Source of the DNA: Aquisphaera insulae
GTDB lineage: Bacteria; Planctomycetota; Planctomycetia; Isosphaerales; Isosphaeraceae
Length of the DNA stretch: 55,590 nucleotides
Direction: 5' to 3'
Assembly (NCBI RefSeq): GCF_011064615.1
Contig: NZ_JAALJH010000062.1
Coordinates: forward strand, 1 to 55,590
Positions 1 through 9,577 of the stretch are shown here, one piece after another. The stretch's first letter is position 1. Every line of letters begins with the position of its first letter. The notes beneath the pieces were generated by a model, which was not told where the DNA came from, did not search any database, and was given only the letters and a program-made list of their open reading frames with translations. The position numbers and the translations under genes were made by a program.

Positions 1-319
1 CTTTGCCCTTCCATTTTCCTCTTTTTTCTGCCCTCCCGCGTCTCCTTGGCGGGCTGGCGTGGACTCCTTTCCGACCGTCTTACGAATTGCCAAAGATCGT
101 CGGGACGCTCGCGTGGCGGTTGGGCGCGTTGGTACCTTCTGCAGTCTTCCCATCGTCGCTCGTCGATCCTGGATCGGAACGATTCACGCGACGGGCCGGG
201 CGCGCAAGACTCCCCGCTCATCCTAATAAGATCCCGATTTTTCGCCTTCGAGTTTCACGCGGCCGTCGATTTTCCTGACCCGGGGCGAAAATGGGTGCAG
301 GAGGGGCGGACGGGACGGG
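1..319. other. Non-coding left edge
   Basis: This stretch lies downstream of the minus-strand H-type prepilin gene and runs to the window edge. Short open frames on the plus strand have no recognisable protein features and no good ribosome binding site. I see no convincing terminator hairpin or RNA gene in it. Confidence 0.4.
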
Positions 320-1672
320 TCAGCGCCCGCCCTGCTCGACCGGGCGGAAGATCAGGTTGGGATCGTAGGCCGAGCTGGCGGCAGCCATTCCGCCGGCCTT
401 GATCGGGGCCAGCGTGGTGGTCTCGATGCGGCCCGAGCGGGCATTCATCGAGACCAGGTAGGGCGTGCCCTTGATGGACCGCGCGGGACCGGAATCGGCG
501 CCGAGGGTCGGCAGATGGGGGGTGGCGGTCGGGTCGGGGTCAAAGACGTCGCTCCGGTCGCCGATCCAGAAATGGAGGAATGGAGGGCCGAATGGGGTGC
601 TCGCCGGGGTCGAGTAGATCGTGCTCGGGACGACCTCGCCGCGGGCGTTGACCAGGATGTCCACCTCGCCCGAATAGGTGTTGATCGGCAGCCGGGATCG
701 TTCCCTTGTCGTGTTCCAGGTGGACAGGTCGATCACCGTTCCCGAGGGGAGCGTGACCGGAATTCCCCCCGGCGACGGCGATGGTCGCCGCCTGATGACG
801 TAGGGATATTCCCCGAGGTAGGTCTTCCTCAGATCGGGGCCCGCCTTCTCCTCCTCTCCCTCCGCGGTTTCGTCCACGAGGCCGTTGTGGTTGTTATCGA
901 TTCCATCGAAACCGTCGTCGATGAAGCCGTTCCCGTCGTCGTCGCGCCCGTTGACGAGGAACAGGTAGTCGCCTTCCACAAACTGCATGGACTCGGCCAG
1001 GAACAGGACGAGAGGGCTCCTGACCCCCGTGAAATCCACGCCCGGCTTCCCGCAGTTGACGAACATTTCGGGGTTCGGCGTGGTCATCGGTCCCACGACG
1101 GTGTACCAGGTCCCAACCCCGCCGATCTGGATCCGATCTCCGACGCGAATGTTCCAGAACCAGCTCGTGGGTGGTCTCATCACGCTCGTGGCAAGGTCGA
1201 CCGAGCATTCCTGGATCATGAGGAGCCTGTCCGGGTACGGATACACCTCGGAGGATGACCAAGGTAGCTTGCCCGGGAACCCCCGCCTGTAGGACTCATA
1301 GTTGGCACCCCATCCGACGACGAGCCCCTCCGAATAGTCCGGTGCCACCTCGATCGGGATGATGCGGTTGGCGCAGAGCGGCTTCGAGGGATCAATCGAG
1401 CCGTCGGACAGGCGGGAGATCGGAAAGGCCGGATCGAGCAGCAGGCGGATGCCGTGCGGCCGGCCCGTGGCGATCGCGGCATCTCGGGCTCCGACAAGGG
1501 CCGCTTGCAGCGATCGAGCGGCGGCAGCCGTCGCCGTCGATCCGTGCGAGACGACGGTCAGGCCGATGGCCGAGACGATGCCGATGATGGCGATGACCAC
1601 CAGCAGCTCAATGAGCGTGAACCCTCGGCGCAGGCCCCGATCGGGGCCATACCGGCGACTGATGCGCATCAT
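320..1672 (-). CDS. H-type prepilin-like protein, paralogue of the 13320-14879 gene
   Basis: A 450-residue pseudopilin-like protein with a basic leader and a class III signal (RRGFTLIELLVV) followed by one hydrophobic helix, so it should be processed by a prepilin peptidase and held in the inner membrane or assembled into a pseudopilus. The frame is open upstream to 1873, but the ATG at 1672 is chosen because GGAGGAG sits about six bases before it and the leader then has normal length. The helix is followed by the AAAR-Q-A-ARD-A pattern of GspH/FimT proteins. Residues 244-268 hold two Asp/Asn/Gly-rich loops (DDDGNGFIDD, then DNNHNG). The body closely resembles the protein encoded at 13320-14879, sharing PTSWFWN, VGPM, PNPE or FNPE, RERSR and RSDV. 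It is the last gene of the block and follows a strong terminator, so it probably has its own promoter. Confidence 0.85.
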   Translation of the reverse strand: MMRISRRYGPDRGLRRGFTLIELLVVIAIIGIVSAIGLTVVSHGSTATAAAARSLQAALVGARDAAIATGRPHGIRLLLDPAFPISRLSDGSIDPSKPLCANRIIPIEVAPDYSEGLVVGWGANYESYRRGFPGKLPWSSSEVYPYPDRLLMIQECSVDLATSVMRPPTSWFWNIRVGDRIQIGGVGTWYTVVGPMTTPNPEMFVNCGKPGVDFTGVRSPLVLFLAESMQFVEGDYLFLVNGRDDDGNGFIDDGFDGIDNNHNGLVDETAEGEEEKAGPDLRKTYLGEYPYVIRRRPSPSPGGIPVTLPSGTVIDLSTWNTTRERSRLPINTYSGEVDILVNARGEVVPSTIYSTPASTPFGPPFLHFWIGDRSDVFDPDPTATPHLPTLGADSGPARSIKGTPYLVSMNARSGRIETTTLAPIKAGGMAAASSAYDPNLIFRPVEQGGR

Positions 1673-1930
1673 GGTGCTCTCCTCCGCCGGCGCAGCAGCA
1701 CACCGGCGAATCCCCGGGTCGTCCTCCTTGAAGCACCCTAGAACACGATCCCGCCGCGTGAGAACTCGAGCCCGGCGAATGGACCGGAGTGCGCCTCGAT
1801 GCGTTCGACACGGAACGCCGGCAAAACGGATCGGCGCAAGAGCATCCTCACGCGGGAGTGCCAACGTCGGCACTCAGGCTCCCATCATGACATCGACGAA
1901 TGCAGAGTAAAGACCCTGCTGCTGAAAGCG

Positions 1931-1972
1931 AAAAACCCGCCAGCCTGCACCGAAGGGGTGAGGCTGGCGGGC
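1931..1972 (-). terminator. Intrinsic terminator after the DUF1559 gene
   Basis: On the minus strand an 11-base perfect stem (arms at 1936-1946 and 1961-1971) with a 14-base loop is followed directly by five T residues (1935-1931). It lies about 55 bases after the stop codon of the DUF1559 gene ending at 2028 and separates it from the next minus-strand gene. The remainder of the 1673-2027 gap holds the ribosome binding site of the H-type gene and nothing else I recognise. Confidence 0.9.
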
Positions 1973-2027
1973 TTCTGATACCCGGTCGTCGAACGAAGGA
2001 CGCAACGCTTGAGGGCAGCTTGGAGGA

Positions 2028-3302
2028 TCAGCCGCCGATGTCATCCTGGCTGACGGGGAGCTGCTTGAGACCCTTGTAGGTCGTGCCAACCGGCGGCGGC
2101 AGCTTGCTGCCGGCGGGGCTGACGATCTTCGAGAAGACGATGCCGCTGATCGTGTTGCGGATGAAGTGGACGGAGCCGTCGCACATCGCCGCATTGAAGC
2201 CGGTGGGGTGTCCGCTGTTGATGAACGGGAAGGACCCCTTGATGGTCAGGTTCTGACCATAGCCGATGTTCTCATACGTGCCGGGCTTGTTGGCCCATTC
2301 CCAGTCCGGCCCGTCCGTCTGCGTCCCGGACGCGGTATCGGTGACCGGGCCCAGGCTCATGGTCGAGCAGGTTCCCGCCGTGCCGCAGACGTTGTCCGAG
2401 GCGAGGAACGAGGTGAAGTTGGGGTGCGGGCAGGCCCAGTTGGCGTCGATGTTGGGAAGCATGCTGGCGCCCGCGGGGGCGTATCCGGCCAGGGTGTTCT
2501 CGCTGAGCAGGAGCGTGGTGCTCATGCCATCGACGACGCCGCTGACGGTGGTCTTGACGTTCCAGGGGAAGTTCACCGCGCTACCGCCGGCGACGCTCGA
2601 GGGCATCACCGAGGCGGGGAACATGACGCCGAGCTTCTGGCCGATGCCCTGGTTGGTGAGCCAGGGGGCGCCGTTGGTGACGGTCGGCAGCCACGAGAGC
2701 ACGGTCGAGCCGTTCGCCGGGGCGCCGTCGGTCATGCCTCCGACCCACTGGGTCGGAGCGGCCGGGAAGCGGGTGAAGCCGCTGTTGACGACGTAGCTGT
2801 TGTTGCCCTGGTTGTCCTGGGCGTTGAGGTCGTCCGGGCAGCGGAGGATGGCGAGCGCCGTCTTGGAGATCGTCAGGTTGCTGACGGCGGTGCCGGCGGT
2901 CTGGTTCGTGGAGAGATAGGGGCTCTCACGGTCCCAGGCGTTGGCGAGCTCGACATTGTCGAGGTACTGGAGGATGTCAACCACCCAGCTCCGGGCATAG
3001 CTGGCCGGCACCGAGCCGGTCGGGTTGTTGATGGCGGTGTAGATCGACGAGGTCGTGGGGTCCGTCGTGTTGACGGTGGTCGCCTCGAAGAACGTGCCGG
3101 AGGCGGGGAACGCGTTCTTGGCGGTGGAGAACTGCGTGATGGCCAGCGCAACGTTCTTGAGGTTGTTCTGGCACTGGGCGCGGCGGCCGGCCTCGCGGGC
3201 CGAATTGATGGCCGGCAGGAGCAGGCCGACGAGCACGCCGATGATGGAGATCACCACCAGCAGCTCGATCAGGGTGAAGCCTCGACGACGACGGGGGGTC
3301 AT
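2028..3302 (-). CDS. DUF1559 domain prepilin-type protein
   Basis: A 424-residue member of the DUF1559 family, which is greatly expanded in planctomycetes and whose function is unknown. The N-terminus is a class III prepilin leader (RRRGFTLIELLVVISIIG), followed by the family pattern INSAREAGRRAQCQNNLKN. The C-terminal family signature is present as GHPTGFNAAMCDGSVHFI, where the GH and DGSVHF elements close the domain. The start at 3302 is preceded by AAAGGA and by a promoter at 3341-3370, and the gene ends at a strong terminator, so it looks like a single transcription unit embedded in the prepilin block. Compared with the second DUF1559 protein in the window (42518-43570) it is about 70 residues longer. 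Confidence 0.9.
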   Translation of the reverse strand: MTPRRRRGFTLIELLVVISIIGVLVGLLLPAINSAREAGRRAQCQNNLKNVALAITQFSTAKNAFPASGTFFEATTVNTTDPTTSSIYTAINNPTGSVPASYARSWVVDILQYLDNVELANAWDRESPYLSTNQTAGTAVSNLTISKTALAILRCPDDLNAQDNQGNNSYVVNSGFTRFPAAPTQWVGGMTDGAPANGSTVLSWLPTVTNGAPWLTNQGIGQKLGVMFPASVMPSSVAGGSAVNFPWNVKTTVSGVVDGMSTTLLLSENTLAGYAPAGASMLPNIDANWACPHPNFTSFLASDNVCGTAGTCSTMSLGPVTDTASGTQTDGPDWEWANKPGTYENIGYGQNLTIKGSFPFINSGHPTGFNAAMCDGSVHFIRNTISGIVFSKIVSPAGSKLPPPVGTTYKGLKQLPVSQDDIGG

Positions 3303-3340
3303 GATCGGTCCTTTCTTGGGTTGACGACGGGATCAGGTTG

Positions 3341-3370
3341 ATTCTAGACGGCTCCGCCGGCCTCGAACAA
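3341..3370 (-). promoter_or_regulatory. Predicted sigma-70-type promoter of the DUF1559 gene
   Basis: On the minus strand TTGTTC (3370-3365) is followed by an 18-base spacer and TAGAAT (3346-3341). The -10 element is 39 bases before the start codon at 3302, giving a predicted leader of roughly 30 bases. The same -10 hexamer and spacer length recur before lexA and before the first FHA gene. Confidence 0.6.
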
Positions 3371-3486
3371 GATGCTATGCTGGACAGCCGGCGGCGAACT
3401 CGTCCGGTCCGAGTACCGGAGCCAGCCGCGCTCTTTATTGCTAAGGATACGCGAGAGCGAGGGTTCCCTCCGAGAAAACTCGTCGA

Positions 3487-6400
3487 TCACTCAATTCTCT
3501 GGCGATAGACCACGGCCGGGCGGAAACTGCCGGGCGTATTCGGATCGAAGCCCGTGAGCTTCAATCGGTTCACGATGAAGAAGGCGCGATAGCGGGTTGC
3601 CTGGCCGACGGCGGCGCCGATCTCCGGGCCCATCAGGTCGAAGGCCAGGACGGGAGCGGTTGCCAGCATGCCGAGGTCCCCTTCGCGCTTGACCTCGAAG
3701 AATCCGATCGTGATCCAGACCGCGTACTGATGTGTGCGCACGGTGGTCAGGTTCATGACCTTCTGCAACATCTCGGTCCGCCAGTAAGGGCTCTGGCTCA
3801 GGTCCGGCTTCGGGGTCACATTCGATCCCAGGTACACGCCCGTGGCCGGGATGCCGGGGGCCGGCGCATTGCCCGACCAGAAGATGTTGGGATAGCCGCT
3901 GTTGGCGTACAGCCCGCCGGTCAGGACCGGGAGGGCACCGTTCGCGGCCGTCAGGGCCCGATTGACGAATGGATCTCCCGAGTCGCTCGCGTTGCTCTGA
4001 GGCGCCGTCGGCGGCAGCGTCGGGGGCGTGCCGAAGGCGTTCGAGCCGTAGGCGTCCGGCGGCTGGAAGAGGCGCCGCGGGGGGATCGGCGGCGGCATCG
4101 TCATGGTCACGGACGTGGCCGGCGTCGAGTTGTAGATGTTGATTCCCGGCTGATACGTGTTCGTGGGTCCGTAGACGCCCGCGGTGGCCACGGAACTCAC
4201 CGGGCCCCAGGGATTGAGGTAGGGATTCCTCAGCCCCGGGTCGCCCACGTACCCGGCGGTGGTATTGCTGAAGTAGTATCCCGCGGGCGTCCCCGTGGGG
4301 GCCGTGTAGCCCAGCGCCGGCGTCGACGTCGCCGTCGGCGGCAGGTTGGCGGGCCTCATGATCGTGTAATCGATGTCCGGATAGCTGAGCGAGTGGAACG
4401 GCCGTTCCGTGTTGTTGGCGCCGAAGAGGAACCGGTCGCCGCCGTGGCGGAGGTAGAGGAACTGGGCGAAGGCCGCCTTCATGCCGTTGTAAGCCCCGCC
4501 GCCGTGGCCCACCGGGTCGTTGGCGACGATGCCGGGATGGGAGCTCGCTCCCCACATCGAGTACGACGTGCTCGGCGCCCCGCCCGACTTGGACGAGGTC
4601 ACGATCTCGGGGGTGACTCCCGGTCCCCCGGAGACCTGGGCGAAACTGAGCAGCGTCTGCGTGAAGGAGTCCGTGTTGCTCAGGGCGGCGCCGTTCGTGA
4701 TGTTCACGGACTGCGAGCCGAAGACCGCGAAGAAGACCTCCTCGTCGATGATCAGGTTGAGGTTCACCTGGCCGGCCCGGGCGTCCTGCCGCGCCCAATC
4801 GAAGTTGGTCCCCGCCGCGACCGTGCCGATGGCGCCGATCGCCTGGCTGGGCACCTCGAAGAACTCCATCATCTTGAACCAGCCGTCGGCCGCGTGGCCG
4901 CCCACCTTGCCGCCGGGGTCGTTTCCGATCGCCGGCACCGGGGCCGTGGTGTTGCCATAGCCCGTATAGAAGAACTTGTCGACCAGGTAGGGGAAGGTCC
5001 GCGGCTGGGACACGGTCCCCGCCGTCGGCACCGGCGCCCGCAGGGCCGCGTTAGGCGACGTCGGCGCGGCGGATGGCGTGGTCGCCGCCGTGGGGGGATT
5101 CGGGGGCATGGTCGACGGCACCGGGAACGTGATCGGCACAGAGGCCACCGCCCCGGTAGTCGGCGGCATAGGCGCCAGCTCCACGAACTGCTTGGTGAAC
5201 AGGCCGGGGGGGCAGCCGGGGACGAGCAGGAGCTCGGCCACGCTCGTGAAGTCCCGGTCGTTGAAGGGGAAATAATCCCAGAGTTCCGACTGGTCGTTCA
5301 TCAACCCGAACGTGTGGTACATCTGCCTCGTGATGGCGCCGTTTGTCGTCCCGTCGTTGTAGTTACCAACCGTCGAGGCCGAGGTGGGTGCGGCCATCTG
5401 CTCGGAATACCCGTAGGGAGTGTAGAGTGGCGCGACCCCCGTCGTGGTATCGCTGGGCAGCCGGACGGCGTGCCCCCCGCGGAACGGCTGACAGCGCTGG
5501 CTGGAGCAGATCCGCTGAGTGCCGAGGTTGATCGTGGGTGGAGATCCGGATGCGATCGTCCCGCCCCCTTCCGAGAAGGCAAAACGCATCGCATCGACAA
5601 CCACCATCGGGTTGTAGCCCGCGATCGCCGGATTCGGCTGCGGGGGCGCGAACAGGTTGGCGGGCCGCCTCAGGCAGGCCCAGTAATACTGCGCGCCGCC
5701 CGTGGGCGGGGCGGCCGTGATCTTGGCGGGATACGCCTTGGTCGGGATTCCGACGGCCGTGCCCTTGGTATCCGTCATCCCGTTGGTCCAGGCCGGCGGG
5801 ATGACCGTAGTGGGCACCGTCGCCGGCGGGGCCGTGGAGCTGAACGGATCGAAGGCCGAGTTCAGCGTGCCGACCAGCGGGATGACCGGCGTGGCGGCCA
5901 CGGACGGCGGGGCGCTGCCGATCGTGTAGAAGTAGTTGGTCGGGAAGTCGGCCGCCGAGAACGGGCTTCCCGCGGCCGCTACGGGTGCCCCGTAGGAATA
6001 GAGCGGCGGCAGTTGCACGGTCCCCGTGGTCAGGGCCGGGGAGAACAGGGGCGTCGCCCCGGTCGCCTGGTTGAATGGCATCTGCCCGTAATACCTCGCC
6101 GTGACGATCGGCTGGAGCTGCCCGACGTAGGGGTCGGGTCGGCTGACCGGATCGTCGCCGGCGATGACCATGTCGTAATTCGCGACCGACAGGTCAAGCT
6201 GGGACACGTCGGGCGGATTGGCGATCGTGGGGTTGAAGCTATTTGCCGGCAGGAAGCTGATGGCGGACTGCGAGAGCGTGTTCACCAGCTCCACGATGAA
6301 GCGATTGGACCTGTTGGCCGCGCCCGTCCCGTTCATCAGGTACGAGCTCGCCATCGCCTCGTTGATCGCGACCGGGTTGTATTCCATCCCAAACTGGTGG

Positions 6401-9400
6401 AGCGGGATCACCGGCGACCCGGCGGCCACCGTCGCCCCGGCCGGGACCAGGTAACTCGGCTTCATGGGGGTCGTCGAGGCGTCGCCCAGTACCATCATCA
6501 CGTCCGGGTTCTGGAAGTGCGTCATCGTGCCGTCCGGGTCGCGGAAGTCGATGACGTTGACCAGGAACTGGCTGAGCTGCGCCTTCTCCTCGGGCGTATC
6601 CGTCGCCTTCGGCGGCAGGACCGACTTGAGCAACTGGTAGGCGTCGCTGATCCACTTCCGACGAACCGGCTCGTCCGGGTCGTTCGAGACCGGCAGCGGC
6701 ATGTTGAGGTTGATCTTCCGGTCCCGGTGCGCCAGCGACGGCGTTGGCAGGCTCAAGTTACGCAGGCTGGCGTCGGCCGTCGGCGAGGAAAATTGCCGGT
6801 TGTTCGGGAACGCGCTGTTCGGATTGTCCGGGGCCCACGAGAAGACGTTCGACTCCCACACGTCGGTGGAGAAGAGCCGCCTTCGCCGCTGGGCGTCGAC
6901 CGCGTTCGCGAAGCTGATGGGGGCAAGCTGGGGCAGCCTGCTCGAGAGCGAGGAACCGTCCACGTCCTGCTGGCGATAGAGCCATTCCAGGTCGCCATAG
7001 CCGAACGCCTGGTCTGCCTGCGCGTTCGGATTATAGAGGTTCATCTCGTCCGCATCGTTCAGGCCGTCCGACGACTTGCTCGCCATGGCAGTGGCGTCAT
7101 AGGTCGGATACTGGATCGGAAACAGGTGGCCGGCGGTGTCCAGGGTCCTGTTGACGGGCATGCCTCCGCTCCGCTGGAACTGGAAGGTCCAGGTCCCGCT
7201 CGGCGTGTGCCCCGGCCCCCCGCCCGCGATCACGGGCGGCAACCGGAAGAACTCGAAGGCATGCAAGGGATTGTTGGTCACGTCGGGGAGATACGTCGGG
7301 AAGGGAAGACTGTTCGGGTTGTTCGTCGGCCCGTTGGTGTAGAAGTAATTCCCCGTGGTTCCGCTGACGGGGTAGTAGACCTCCCCCGTGGTCGGCGGCG
7401 TGGACGCTGAATAGGGCGTGACCGACCCCGGCGTCCCGGGGGGGCGATAGTAGCTGGAGAATCTCACCCGGCCGAGTGCGTCGGCCCCGGCCTGGTAGGT
7501 CGTCGTCCACGGCGTCACCGAGCCGGTCCCGTTGATGTCGGCCGGGGTGACGAACCGCCGCATCCGGTCCACGGGGAGCAGCAGGGCGCCGGCGGGGTCG
7601 TAGGCGTCCGAATCGGCCACCTCTCCTCCATGACCGAGCGGGGCCGGATCAAAGCCGTTGTAATTGTCGTCGGCCGCGTCGCGGGCCGTGCCCGTCAGGA
7701 CGTCCGTCGAGTCGTACGAGTAGCCGGCGCGGACGGGATTCAGATAGGTGGCCCGAACCGGGTTGAGGTAGCCGCCGATGGCCGGCGGGCTGGGGGCCGA
7801 CGGCGCCTGGATCCCTCCCGGCACGGAGCCCGACTCGCCCCACCGGCCCGGGACCGAAGGCGTCAGCCGCAGGACGACGGGCGCGTTGTCCGGGTCGACG
7901 CCGTAGGCCGTGTCGTTCGGATCGGCGACTCCGTTCGGCATGGCCAGCGGGTTCTGCGTGGCGCTCCCCGAATTCTGCTGAGAGAATACGTAGTTCTTGT
8001 CCGCGTCGGTCATGGTCCCGAAGGTCGACGTCGTGGGGGGCCTGGTCCCCGCGAGCAGGTTTCGGAGCTGAGAGATCCGGACGTCGACGCCGGCGTTGTC
8101 GACCTGCGTGTTGACCATGGTGTCGGTCGAGACACCGAGCGGATAGTTGAACGCCGCGGCGACGTCGTAGTTCGGGTCGAAGGCATTCTGCAACGCATAG
8201 CTCGGGTCGATCTCGCTGACCGAATTGCCGAGATGCGAGGCGTGGTAGGCACCGTTCCCGTAATGGTAAGTAGGGCTCACCGTCGGGAACGGAATGCCGG
8301 GATTGATGCTCCCCGCCAGGTTCCCCGCCGAGTTCAGCGGGATCCGCCCGTTGAGGCCGATGACCATGAAGGCGAAGAGGGGCTTGAAGAGATGGCCCTG
8401 CGCGTTCCTCCTGGGCGGATAGCCAAGGTCCACCCAGACCGAGTCCGTGGTGCCATCGCCGTCGTTGTCGACGTCGAAGTTGAGCTTTTTGGTGGTCGCA
8501 TCCGGCACCAGGTCGGGGAAGGTTGCCGAGTCGTGTCCATCGGCGGCGCGAGGCCGGAGGATCCGCGAGGCGGAGTTGGCCCAGTTGCCGACGGCGTTGG
8601 ATTCGTAGGTGGCGTTGGCGGTCCCGCCCCAGTCGTAGACCGGGACCGTGGCCCCCGGATCGATGCGGATCGCGGCCGGTCGGTGGAAGGAGGGGATGAT
8701 CACCTGGCCGTCGGCGCTCTGCATGGCCAGGAACCAGTTCTCGAGATCGGCCGCGTCGTAGTCCTCATCCATGCCCTGAGTGGCCGGCGACTGGCCGTTG
8801 AAGCGGAAATTGCCCCGAGAGGACAACGCCCCGATTCCCGGGCCGTTGAACGCGTGCATCCACCGACCATCGAGCACAATCTGGTAGGGGGGCACCGGGT
8901 TGGACCCGCCAAGGTTGAAGTTGGCCTGGAGCAAGTAATAGGCGGCCGCAGGGACCGTCGTGCCAAGGTTCGGGTTGTACAGTGATGTCCCTGATTCGGT
9001 CGCGGTGATCTTCACATGGAAGACCAGGTAACCCGACGGAGAAGTCACATCGAGGATCTCCAGCGACGAATCGACCGCACCGGGCACGTGCGCTCGCATC
9101 GTCCACCGGGTGAAATCATATCCATAGAACGCCGGGTCGCCGAGCTGGATGTTTGTCGTCAAATATGTGTCGGCGCCGGTCGTGCTCGAGGCCGTCACCG
9201 TCAGGAACGTGCCGTTGGTCGGATGGGCGTCCACGTAGCCGTTCCGATTGGCATCGTTGCCGTACATGTCACGGGCCATGCTGTGGCCGCGGATGGCCGA
9301 GCGGACGTCGGCCGTATCGCTGATGAGCTGGGCCAGCGCGTAGTCCATCAGCTCGTCGCTGGGGGGCTGCAACTTCGACTGGACGAAGCTCCGGGCGCTC

Positions 9401-9528
9401 TGGCGGGCCTGACCGGAGAACGTGGCGAAGGTCACGCCGATCAGGGCCATCAGACCGAGCAGTCCGAGGACGAGGATCAGGATGACCCCTCGTCTCCGGA
9501 GCCGGTTTCGCGTCGAACTGGCGAGCAT
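3487..9528 (-). CDS. Very large GspK/PilX-like prepilin protein
   Basis: A 2013-residue protein with a short basic leader and a class III-like signal (RRRGVILILVLGLLGLMAL) without glutamate at position 5 of the helix, as is usual for K-type pseudopilins. GspK proteins normally have about 300 residues, so this is six to seven times larger. The start at 9528 has GGGAGG ten bases upstream; the in-frame ATG at 9567 would spoil the leader. The long exported part is rich in Pro, Thr, Asn and Gly, and includes Asp/Gly loops near residues 92-101 and 352-362 (DVDNDGDGTTD). It is the last gene of the tightly packed prepilin run and begins 49 bases after the W-type gene. Canonical GspK caps the pseudopilus tip; whether this giant does so is inference. 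The size and position also recall protein A of the Verru_Chthon cassette. Confidence 0.85.
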   Translation of the reverse strand: MLASSTRNRLRRRGVILILVLGLLGLMALIGVTFATFSGQARQSARSFVQSKLQPPSDELMDYALAQLISDTADVRSAIRGHSMARDMYGNDANRNGYVDAHPTNGTFLTVTASSTTGADTYLTTNIQLGDPAFYGYDFTRWTMRAHVPGAVDSSLEILDVTSPSGYLVFHVKITATESGTSLYNPNLGTTVPAAAYYLLQANFNLGGSNPVPPYQIVLDGRWMHAFNGPGIGALSSRGNFRFNGQSPATQGMDEDYDAADLENWFLAMQSADGQVIIPSFHRPAAIRIDPGATVPVYDWGGTANATYESNAVGNWANSASRILRPRAADGHDSATFPDLVPDATTKKLNFDVDNDGDGTTDSVWVDLGYPPRRNAQGHLFKPLFAFMVIGLNGRIPLNSAGNLAGSINPGIPFPTVSPTYHYGNGAYHASHLGNSVSEIDPSYALQNAFDPNYDVAAAFNYPLGVSTDTMVNTQVDNAGVDVRISQLRNLLAGTRPPTTSTFGTMTDADKNYVFSQQNSGSATQNPLAMPNGVADPNDTAYGVDPDNAPVVLRLTPSVPGRWGESGSVPGGIQAPSAPSPPAIGGYLNPVRATYLNPVRAGYSYDSTDVLTGTARDAADDNYNGFDPAPLGHGGEVADSDAYDPAGALLLPVDRMRRFVTPADINGTGSVTPWTTTYQAGADALGRVRFSSYYRPPGTPGSVTPYSASTPPTTGEVYYPVSGTTGNYFYTNGPTNNPNSLPFPTYLPDVTNNPLHAFEFFRLPPVIAGGGPGHTPSGTWTFQFQRSGGMPVNRTLDTAGHLFPIQYPTYDATAMASKSSDGLNDADEMNLYNPNAQADQAFGYGDLEWLYRQQDVDGSSLSSRLPQLAPISFANAVDAQRRRRLFSTDVWESNVFSWAPDNPNSAFPNNRQFSSPTADASLRNLSLPTPSLAHRDRKINLNMPLPVSNDPDEPVRRKWISDAYQLLKSVLPPKATDTPEEKAQLSQFLVNVIDFRDPDGTMTHFQNPDVMMVLGDASTTPMKPSYLVPAGATVAAGSPVIPLHQFGMEYNPVAINEAMASSYLMNGTGAANRSNRFIVELVNTLSQSAISFLPANSFNPTIANPPDVSQLDLSVANYDMVIAGDDPVSRPDPYVGQLQPIVTARYYGQMPFNQATGATPLFSPALTTGTVQLPPLYSYGAPVAAAGSPFSAADFPTNYFYTIGSAPPSVAATPVIPLVGTLNSAFDPFSSTAPPATVPTTVIPPAWTNGMTDTKGTAVGIPTKAYPAKITAAPPTGGAQYYWACLRRPANLFAPPQPNPAIAGYNPMVVVDAMRFAFSEGGGTIASGSPPTINLGTQRICSSQRCQPFRGGHAVRLPSDTTTGVAPLYTPYGYSEQMAAPTSASTVGNYNDGTTNGAITRQMYHTFGLMNDQSELWDYFPFNDRDFTSVAELLLVPGCPPGLFTKQFVELAPMPPTTGAVASVPITFPVPSTMPPNPPTAATTPSAAPTSPNAALRAPVPTAGTVSQPRTFPYLVDKFFYTGYGNTTAPVPAIGNDPGGKVGGHAADGWFKMMEFFEVPSQAIGAIGTVAAGTNFDWARQDARAGQVNLNLIIDEEVFFAVFGSQSVNITNGAALSNTDSFTQTLLSFAQVSGGPGVTPEIVTSSKSGGAPSTSYSMWGASSHPGIVANDPVGHGGGAYNGMKAAFAQFLYLRHGGDRFLFGANNTERPFHSLSYPDIDYTIMRPANLPPTATSTPALGYTAPTGTPAGYYFSNTTAGYVGDPGLRNPYLNPWGPVSSVATAGVYGPTNTYQPGINIYNSTPATSVTMTMPPPIPPRRLFQPPDAYGSNAFGTPPTLPPTAPQSNASDSGDPFVNRALTAANGALPVLTGGLYANSGYPNIFWSGNAPAPGIPATGVYLGSNVTPKPDLSQSPYWRTEMLQKVMNLTTVRTHQYAVWITIGFFEVKREGDLGMLATAPVLAFDLMGPEIGAAVGQATRYRAFFIVNRLKLTGFDPNTPGSFRPAVVYRQRIE

Positions 9529-9577
9529 GATCGTGCCTCCCGGTCTTGCAGGACACCCTGCACTCACACCCGATAGC

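Noticed and set aside
3730..7410. A 1226-residue open frame on the plus strand
   Set aside because: It is antisense to the K-like prepilin gene, is Arg/Gly/Val-rich without any domain, and arises because GC-ending codons leave few stops on the opposite strand.
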